Positions 58,639 through 64,000 of a stretch of 64,000 nt of DNA are shown one piece after another. The DNA is from Halorhabdus utahensis DSM 12940. GTDB lineage: Archaea; Halobacteriota; Halobacteria; Halobacteriales; Haloarculaceae. The notes under the pieces were generated by a model. It made no database searches. It saw nothing but the letters and a program-made list of their open reading frames with translations, and was not told the origin of the DNA. Both the position numbers and the translations under genes were made by a program. The stretch covers positions 1,798,001-1,862,000 of the forward strand of contig NC_013158.1 of NCBI RefSeq assembly GCF_000023945.1, written 5' to 3'. Each line of letters begins with the position of its first letter. Position 1 is the stretch's first letter.

Positions 58639-60657
58639 CTATTCGTTCTCGTAGATGTTCAGCATCTGGGTCGTCAGTGCCGGGCCGCCGACGCCGGGGA
58701 TGTTCTCGATCGCGCCGGAAAACCGCTGGTGGAGCGGCCAGAACACTTTGCTGTACTGATAGACCATGTACGGCGAGTCGAGGTAGATCCGCTCGACCGC
58801 CTGGCGGACCAGCGCATTGCGCTCCTCGGGGTCGATCGTCCGGCGTGCTTGATCGATCAGGTCGTCGGCGCCCGCGTGGTCGAACAGCCCGTACCCGGTG
58901 TTGTTGTTGAGTTGGCGCTGGTCGTTTTCCTGCTCGGACCCTTCCTCGACGACCGAGTGATCGTCGGCGTTGTCGCTGTGGAAGAGATTGTAGAGCGAAC
59001 TGACGCCAAGCGGCGACGTGTTCCCCCAGCCGAGGTGGGTGACGTCGAAGTCCTCCTGGGCGTACAGCCGCGGGAGGAGTGCGTTGAACCCGACGGTTTC
59101 CCGCTTGATCGGGATGCCGAGCTCCTGCATGTTCTTGACGTAGACCTGGTCCATCTCCGTCAGCTCGGGCACCAGCTCCGGTGGGTAACTGATGTACGTC
59201 AGCGGCTCCCCGCGGATCTCGGTGATCGTCTGGCCGTTGACGCGGATCTCCTGGTCGACGCCATCGACGTCCTGGAGGACCGAGGACGTCACCTCGCCGA
59301 AGGAGTAGTCGTGTCGCGGCGCGGACTGACTCGCCGTGACGCCGGTCAGGCTGCCGGGGTAATCCTTGCCGGCGAACGTCCCGCTCTCGCCGGTGACGAG
59401 CTGTCCCTCTGTGAGGAACGACCGGACGGTTTCGAGGTCCGGTTCCCCCTCGCCATCCCCGCGGAACTCGAAGGCGTTTGTCGCCGGGTCCTCGAGGATC
59501 TCGGCACCCGTCTCGGTCTCGGGACGGACGGCCTCGTAGGCGGGCGGCATGATGAAGTCACCTTCGAGGACGTAGTTCTGATTGAGTGTCCGCACCCACT
59601 GGATGTCGTCCCAGAGGAACTCCAGAGCCTGCCGGAAGGCCGCGTCGTCGAAGGGGGTCCGGCGAAGGTTGAACATGAAGAAACCGTAGCCGGTGTCGCC
59701 CCCGCGGACGAGTTGTCTGTCCTCCTCGCGGGCCTTCTGGATCTCCCCTGTCGGGAGCGTGTTGTATATCGCGTCGATCTCGTCGTTGAAGAAGTCCTGG
59801 ACGTACGCCGACTCGCTGCTGTAGACGAGATACCGGAGCTCATCCAGGAACGGGCCACCCTGGACGAACGTATCGTGTTCCGCCAGCCAGTCGAGTTGGC
59901 CGAGCTGGTACTCGTCCGGGTCCCGGAAGGTCAGTTCGATGGACGTGTCGGGTTCGTACTGCGTCAGCTCCGCCATTCCCAGGCCGACCGGCCCGCCGCT
60001 GTCGACCTGCTGACCCGGCTGGTACTCCGTGTAGTCGTCGACGTCGCTCCAGACGTGTTCGGGCAGCAGCGGCAACTGGAGCTGGTTGAGCGCGTAGGTA
60101 CCGACGACCTGGTTCATCGAGAGATGGACGTCCCAGTCGCCTGATGCCTCCTCGACGGAGTCGATCGCTTTTAGATCCGAGGTGTACTTGCCCGGCTCCT
60201 GTTCGAGCAGGTACTCGTAGGTGAAGATCACGTCGCTGACCGTGAAGTCCTCGCCGTCGCTCCAGGTCAGGCCGTCCCTGACGTTGAAATAGACGTCCGG
60301 GTTCGGGTCCTCGCCCTCGGTGTTCTCCATGGTCCAGTCGGTGTATACCCAGGGCTTCACCTCGAAGGTCGTCCAGTCCAGGAACGTGCCGTACTCCCAG
60401 ATGAAGTCCATGATCGCCGTCGCGTAGGACGACGACGTGTTCAGGACGTTGACGCTCGGCGGCGAGGACGGCAGCGACATCGTCAGCGTGCCGCCCTGTG
60501 GCGGCGTGTCCGGCCCCTCCGTCGTGTCTGCAGGCCCCTCCGTGTCCGTGGTGTCCGACTGGCTGCATCCCGCGACGCCCGCTGCAACGGCCCCCGCACC
60601 GACGGTTTGCATGAACCGCCGTCTGTCGACATTGCCTTGTGATTTCTTGTCAGACAT
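58639..60657 (-). CDS. Tat lipoprotein, Opp/Dpp-type substrate-binding protein
   Basis: 672-residue family 5 extracellular solute-binding protein. The signal region DRRRFMQTVGAGAVAAGVAGCSQS has twin arginines and a lipobox (VAGC), followed by a Thr/Glu/Pro-rich spacer. The mature domain includes YFNVRDGLTWSDGEDFTVSDVIFTYEYLLEQEPG, the family signature, and a large C-terminal lobe. Its size suggests a bulky ligand; in haloarchaea such transporters often import oligosaccharides rather than peptides. ATG 60657 is chosen because the signal peptide begins there. First gene of the five-gene operon. Confidence 0.9.
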   Translation of the reverse strand: MSDKKSQGNVDRRRFMQTVGAGAVAAGVAGCSQSDTTDTEGPADTTEGPDTPPQGGTLTMSLPSSPPSVNVLNTSSSYATAIMDFIWEYGTFLDWTTFEVKPWVYTDWTMENTEGEDPNPDVYFNVRDGLTWSDGEDFTVSDVIFTYEYLLEQEPGKYTSDLKAIDSVEEASGDWDVHLSMNQVVGTYALNQLQLPLLPEHVWSDVDDYTEYQPGQQVDSGGPVGLGMAELTQYEPDTSIELTFRDPDEYQLGQLDWLAEHDTFVQGGPFLDELRYLVYSSESAYVQDFFNDEIDAIYNTLPTGEIQKAREEDRQLVRGGDTGYGFFMFNLRRTPFDDAAFRQALEFLWDDIQWVRTLNQNYVLEGDFIMPPAYEAVRPETETGAEILEDPATNAFEFRGDGEGEPDLETVRSFLTEGQLVTGESGTFAGKDYPGSLTGVTASQSAPRHDYSFGEVTSSVLQDVDGVDQEIRVNGQTITEIRGEPLTYISYPPELVPELTEMDQVYVKNMQELGIPIKRETVGFNALLPRLYAQEDFDVTHLGWGNTSPLGVSSLYNLFHSDNADDHSVVEEGSEQENDQRQLNNNTGYGLFDHAGADDLIDQARRTIDPEERNALVRQAVERIYLDSPYMVYQYSKVFWPLHQRFSGAIENIPGVGGPALTTQMLNIYENE

Positions 60658-60887
60658 ATCCCCCCATAGCGGACCCCTGGTCTTAAAATGTCGGGATACA
60701 TTCGAGACAGATGTCCGCGCTTTAGGAGGATTAAACACAGATATTCACTCTAAAATGGAATGAAGTGTAACAGTATCCCACTTCTATTCGTGTTCGTTCG
60801 AAATATTAATCCTCAATTATAATTTGTGGACATCTATCCGACTGCTGCGGCCACGCCGGTCGTCGGGGGTGAGCGTATCGGCCGGCG

Positions 60888-61163
60888 CTACCGGCTGCGA
60901 AGCCGTGACCGGACGAATATGCCGAAATAGAGCGTCGTCATCCCGCCCATGAGTGCAAGTGACAGATACATTGTCGTCGAGATTTCCCCTCGTCCACTCC
61001 CGGCCCATCCGACGCCTAGCAGCGACCAGATGGTCGCCAGTCCGGATCCGAGGGTCAACAGGCCGGCCGCGAGCAGTTCGTCCTCGCGCCACCGGAGTGC
61101 CGCGAGCGCGCCGAGGAACACGACTGCCGTCCCGACGCCGATGACCGCCATCGTCGACGACAT
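60888..61163 (-). CDS. three-helix membrane protein, unknown function
   Basis: 91 residues from ATG 61163 (MSSTMAVIGVGTAVVFLGALAAL), then helices LLAAGLLTLGSGLATIWSLLGVGW and TTMYLSLALMGGMTTLYFGIFVRSRLRSR. A further start at 61193 would add ten polar residues. The gene stands alone between the importer binding protein and the cyclophilin gene. Nothing indicates its role. Confidence 0.58.
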   Translation of the reverse strand: MSSTMAVIGVGTAVVFLGALAALRWREDELLAAGLLTLGSGLATIWSLLGVGWAGSGRGEISTTMYLSLALMGGMTTLYFGIFVRSRLRSR

Positions 61164-61302
61164 GCCAGTACTGTGGAGCTGTATCGTCCTCAACGTTCCT
61201 ATCTCACTCCGAATCGTCCCGGCCGGTCGTCGTCATTGCGTAGCGACGCCCGTCGGAGCAGGCACATGTCGATCCCCCGCTCCGGCTATCGACGACCGGC
61301 GT

Positions 61303-61848
61303 TCAGTCGTTGATCCGGACGGCTTCGAGTCGCACGTCTTCTTCGGGCTCGTCACGCGGGCCGGTGTCGACGTTCTCGAGTGCTTCGAGCGTGTCCATGC
61401 CGTCGATTACCTCGCCGAAGACGGCGTGATCGCCGTCGAGATGGGGCTGGGCGTCGAACGTGATGAAGAACTGCGAGCCGTTGGTGTTGGGCCCGGAGTT
61501 GGCCATCGAGACGACGCCGGGGCCGTCGTGGCCCAGATCGCTGTCGAACTCGTCGTCGAAGGTGTAGCCCGGGCCGCCGCGACCGGTCCCCGTCGGGTCG
61601 CCCATCTGGACCATGAACCCGTCGATGATCCGGTGGATCGGCGTGTCCTGATAGAACGCATCGCCGCGGGTCTCGCCGGTTTCGGGGTCCTCCCAGGTCG
61701 GGGTTTCGGGGGCTGGTTCGGCGTCGGCCGCGGGGTCGTGTTCCGCCAGGTTGACGAAGTTCTGTACGGTGGTCGGGACGCGCTCGTCGTACAGTTCGAT
61801 CTCGATGTCGCCGTGGGTCGTCTCCAGTGTCGCTGTCAGGTCTCCCAT
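61303..61848 (-). CDS. cyclophilin-type peptidyl-prolyl isomerase
   Basis: 181-residue cytosolic cyclophilin that isomerises X-Pro bonds. Catalytic and binding residues are clear: PIHRIIDGFMVQMGDPTGTGRGGPGYTFDDE (Arg, Phe, Gln) and NTNGSQFFITFDAQPHLDGDHAVFGEV. An acidic insertion (ADAEPAPETPTWEDPETGETRG) near residue 38 is a halophilic adaptation. ATG 61848 (MGDLTATLETTHGDIEIELYD) is the family start; the frame further upstream is not conserved. Confidence 0.93.
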   Translation of the reverse strand: MGDLTATLETTHGDIEIELYDERVPTTVQNFVNLAEHDPAADAEPAPETPTWEDPETGETRGDAFYQDTPIHRIIDGFMVQMGDPTGTGRGGPGYTFDDEFDSDLGHDGPGVVSMANSGPNTNGSQFFITFDAQPHLDGDHAVFGEVIDGMDTLEALENVDTGPRDEPEEDVRLEAVRIND

Positions 61849-62023
61849 GGACGGGCCAACGAGTGGGGCATGCATAACCGTGGTGATACAGGGAACGGTG
61901 ACCGTGAGGGGCTGACAGTCGGTGCGTTTCCATCACCCGCGGAAACCGACCGGTTCGGCCGACTCGGTGGCTCGGAAATCAGCGGACGATGGGTTTTACT
62001 ACTGTCAATCGTGAATGTAGTCT

Positions 62024-62563
62024 ATGAGTACGGAGCGGCCGTCAGACGAGCACAGCGCGGCGACTGATTCGAACTCGGGTGGGGCGTCCATCGAGGACGG
62101 CGTCGAGTGGTCGTTGCTGAACTGGATCGTCATTGGCGTCTTTGCCGGGCTGACGCTCGTCGGAATCGTCCTCTCGACCGGCGTCCTCGGGTGGGCCGTC
62201 GCAATCCCCACCGATGGCTCAGACCCGAATCCAGTGACGATCCCGGTGTATGTCTACCTCTATGCCGGTTTCGGGGCACTTGGGTACATCTTCACGAAGC
62301 TCATGCACAAACTGGATCGCTACACCGAGTGGAATCAGTGGGAGCACGTCGTCGAGATGGCGATGCGGATCCCGGCGGCGTGCATTCTGGCGGCGGGCGT
62401 CTACCTTCTTCTGGGGAACTTCGGCAGCGTCGAGGGCGTCGACGGTGCCCGGTTCGCCGCCGGCGTGGCCTTCCTCGTCGGCCTGTACGTCAACGTCGCG
62501 CTGAAAGCCCTGGGGAGCCTCGCGGACCGGATTCTCGGCCGCCGGCCTCGCCAGCCGCAGTGA
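62024..62563 (+). CDS. membrane protein with acidic N-terminus, unknown function
   Basis: 179 residues: a 30-residue polar acidic start (MSTERPSDEHSAATDSNSGG), then about four helices (LNWIVIGVFAGLTLVGIVLST, PVYVYLYAGFGALGYIFTKLM, MRIPAACILAAGVYLLLGNF, FAAGVAFLVGLYVNVALKALG) and a basic tail. The TATA-like GGGTTTTACTACTG lies about 30 bp upstream. It converges on the alcohol dehydrogenase gene with 18 bp between stops. No known motif. Confidence 0.68.
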   Translation: MSTERPSDEHSAATDSNSGGASIEDGVEWSLLNWIVIGVFAGLTLVGIVLSTGVLGWAVAIPTDGSDPNPVTIPVYVYLYAGFGALGYIFTKLMHKLDRYTEWNQWEHVVEMAMRIPAACILAAGVYLLLGNFGSVEGVDGARFAAGVAFLVGLYVNVALKALGSLADRILGRRPRQPQ

Positions 62564-62581
62564 TCTAGTTCCGGACCCGGT

Positions 62582-63628
62582 TTAGGGCTTGACCAACACC
62601 TTGATCGCCTCGCGCTCATCCATCGCCCGGTAGCCCTCGGGCACGCCGTCGAGGTCGACCGTCTTCGTAAAGATCGGCGAGGGGTCGAGCGTCCCACCGA
62701 GGACATCCGCGAGCAATTCGTCCGCATAGGCCCGGACCGGCGCGATCCCCCCGTTCAACGAAATGTTGTCCATGAACAGTCCGAAGATGTCGAGTCCGTC
62801 GTCCTCGATCCCGTGTGGGACGCCCACGTACCCTACGGTCCCGCCAGGCCGACAGACCTCGATCGCGGTGTTCATCGCACCCGTCGATCCGACACACTCC
62901 ATGACGTGGTTCGCGCCGCCGTACGTGAGCTCCTGGGCACGCTCGACGGCCTCCTCGCCGCGCGCGGCGATCGTGTCTGTCGCGCCGAACGATTCGGCGA
63001 GTGCGAGGCGGTCCTCGTGGTGGCCCATCGCGATGATCCGTTCGGCACCGAGCCGGCGGGCGGCGAGGACGCCACACAGCCCAACCGCGCCGTCGCCGAC
63101 GACGATGCACGTCGAGCCGGCGTCGACGCCCGCACTGACCGCGGCGTGATGGCCCGTCCCCATGACGTCCGTCAGCGGGAGGATCGCCTGGAGCGTCTCC
63201 TCGTCGTCGGCATGGCGGTCGGGCACGCGCACGAGCGTGCCGTCGGCGTGGCGCGCTCGGACGTACTCGCCCTGTGCGCCGCCGTCCTCGCCACCCCAGA
63301 ACCCGCCGTTCACACAGGAAGTGTGGAGTCCCTTCCGGCAGAACTCACACTCGCCACAGCTGGTGACGAACGGCGCGAACACCCGATCGCCGGGCGCAAC
63401 CGAGCGGACTTCTTCGCCCACTTCCTCGACGATCCCCATCGGTTCGTGACCGATACGGGAAGGGACGTCGCGGTCCTCTTGCCCGCGGTACGGCCAGAGA
63501 TCCGACCCGCAGATCGCGGTGTGGGTCACGCGGACGACGGCGTCGGTCGGCGCGTCGAGTGCCGGTTTCGGGACGTCTTCGATAGCGATCTCGCCTGGGC
63601 CGCGAAAGACGGCTGCGCGCATGTCCAT
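62582..63628 (-). CDS. zinc-dependent alcohol dehydrogenase family protein
   Basis: 348-residue medium-chain dehydrogenase/reductase. The catalytic zinc site is CGSDLW with GHEPMGIVEEVG (GHE), the structural zinc site CGECEFCRKGLHTSC has four cysteines, and the NAD(P) Rossmann motif is VVGDGAVGLCGVLAARRLG. It oxidises a secondary alcohol or polyol or reduces an aldehyde. The branch with VPRIGHEPMG-like sequence includes glutathione-independent formaldehyde and threonine dehydrogenases, so substrate is uncertain. ATG 63628 and ATG 63622 are both possible starts. Confidence 0.92.
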   Translation of the reverse strand: MDMRAAVFRGPGEIAIEDVPKPALDAPTDAVVRVTHTAICGSDLWPYRGQEDRDVPSRIGHEPMGIVEEVGEEVRSVAPGDRVFAPFVTSCGECEFCRKGLHTSCVNGGFWGGEDGGAQGEYVRARHADGTLVRVPDRHADDEETLQAILPLTDVMGTGHHAAVSAGVDAGSTCIVVGDGAVGLCGVLAARRLGAERIIAMGHHEDRLALAESFGATDTIAARGEEAVERAQELTYGGANHVMECVGSTGAMNTAIEVCRPGGTVGYVGVPHGIEDDGLDIFGLFMDNISLNGGIAPVRAYADELLADVLGGTLDPSPIFTKTVDLDGVPEGYRAMDEREAIKVLVKP

Positions 63629-63673
63629 CGCGACGGACGCGATCGTCTTAAATTCGGGACTGGCCGGTCGAGC

Positions 63674-64000
63674 TCACACCGTCGCGATCATGGCGACGTT
63701 ACACACGACCACAACCCCCGTGACGCCGCCGAACCCTGCGAGGGCGGCGTACCCCTGCTGTTCGTCGACAAGATACCAGGTCGCAGCCAGGACCGTCAAC
63801 GCAGCGAGTTTGAGTCCGACGAGGCCCACGACCCCCAGTGTTTCGAGGAGCGCGCGTGCGAGTGCGTTGCCCTCCGAAAGCCCCTGGCGAAGCCCGATCG
63901 TCGTCGTTACCACGTCGAGGATTGACGCCGTGAACACGGCTGTCCAGAGAGCCACGGACAGCGTTCTGAGCGAGAGCCACTCGACGACGTATTCGACCGA
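63674..64000 (-). CDS. DUF5658-like membrane protein (5' part missing)
   Basis: The minus frame is open to the window edge, so the start lies outside; a GTG at 63955 is internal to a longer frame (SVEYVVEWLSLRTLS precedes it). The visible 108 residues contain LDVVTTTIGLRQGLSEGNALARALLETLG, matching the Asp-xx-TT...GLxEGNPLAR signature of DUF5658-type proteins, and two further helices (GLVGLKLAALTVLAATWYLV, GGVTGVVVVCNVAMIATV). Function unknown. Confidence 0.7.
   Translation of the reverse strand, partial: SVEYVVEWLSLRTLSVALWTAVFTASILDVVTTTIGLRQGLSEGNALARALLETLGVVGLVGLKLAALTVLAATWYLVDEQQGYAALAGFGGVTGVVVVCNVAMIATV

Overview
The window is chromosomal DNA of a halophilic archaeon (class Halobacteria). 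The evidence is high G+C with G/C-rich third codon positions, very acidic proteins, Tat-type lipoprotein signals, archaeal TATA boxes a few tens of bases before start codons with little or no leader, and typical haloarchaeal families (HTH_10 regulator, HalOD1, archaeal pilin N-terminus, DUF373, DUF5790-like, archaeal MptD, RlmE with a TRAM tail). The paired beta-rich modules in the pilin-like protein at 31489-32931 resemble modules I associate with polysaccharide-degrading enzymes of Halorhabdus. The genus is a guess.

Layout. 1-9.1 kb: rRNA methyltransferase rlmE, a phosphoesterase, a protoporphyrinogen-oxidase-like enzyme, membrane proteins, tRNA-Phe, methylglyoxal synthase, a HalOD1 protein, a bat-type regulator and a dUTPase-family enzyme. 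9.2-13.2 kb: a membrane histidine kinase whose 3' end is repeated five times (27-bp unit), then aconitase. 13.4-16.7 kb: a four-gene operon with an AhpD-like protein, a lipoyl-domain/dihydrolipoyl dehydrogenase fusion and a split lipoate ligase. 17.4-22.3 kb: TDT transporter, YeiH-type exporter preceded by a 42-residue membrane protein, single-cysteine peroxiredoxin, a broken permease and a ZIP transporter. 22.4-26.5 kb: FAD oxidoreductase, a decayed DUF89 gene, a RecA/KaiC-like ATPase and two divergent HTH regulators around a perfect 14-bp palindrome. 26.6-31.4 kb: one operon with a FecBCD/BtuFCD-type importer, trmO, a NifX-like protein with a His-rich tail and an MBL-fold protein. 31.5-38.8 kb: pilin-like protein, ileS, aldo/keto reductase, mptD, with two palindromic non-coding elements. 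39-47.6 kb: membrane and small conserved proteins, tRNA-Val(UAC) with a tail array, DUF373, tRNA-Arg, M29 aminopeptidase. 47.7-54.1 kb: ABC-2 exporter, a nuclease-like protein, tRNA-Val(GAC) with a related array, small membrane proteins. 54.1-60.7 kb: a complete Opp/Dpp-type importer. 60.9-64 kb: cyclophilin, zinc alcohol dehydrogenase, membrane proteins.

The most unusual content is non-coding. (i) Three tRNA genes (Phe and both Val) are followed by units that carry an inverted T-arm, a G+C palindrome and a fresh copy of the tRNA 3' end. (ii) Palindromes with a near-constant 11-nt loop (consensus TCRCTNCGYTC) but unrelated perfect stems occur at nine or more places behind genes. (iii) 3' ends of protein genes are also duplicated: M29 aminopeptidase (80 bp, identical), ileS (diverged), the histidine kinase (5 x 27 bp) and an importer binding-protein gene (17 bp). 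Together these suggest a family of short mobile or slippage-generated elements that target gene 3' ends and restore the end they enter.

Two protein modules also stand out: the lipoate-dependent redox operon, which has no 2-oxoacid dehydrogenase genes beside it but lies near a peroxiredoxin without a resolving cysteine, and the metal-importer/trmO/NifX/MBL operon.
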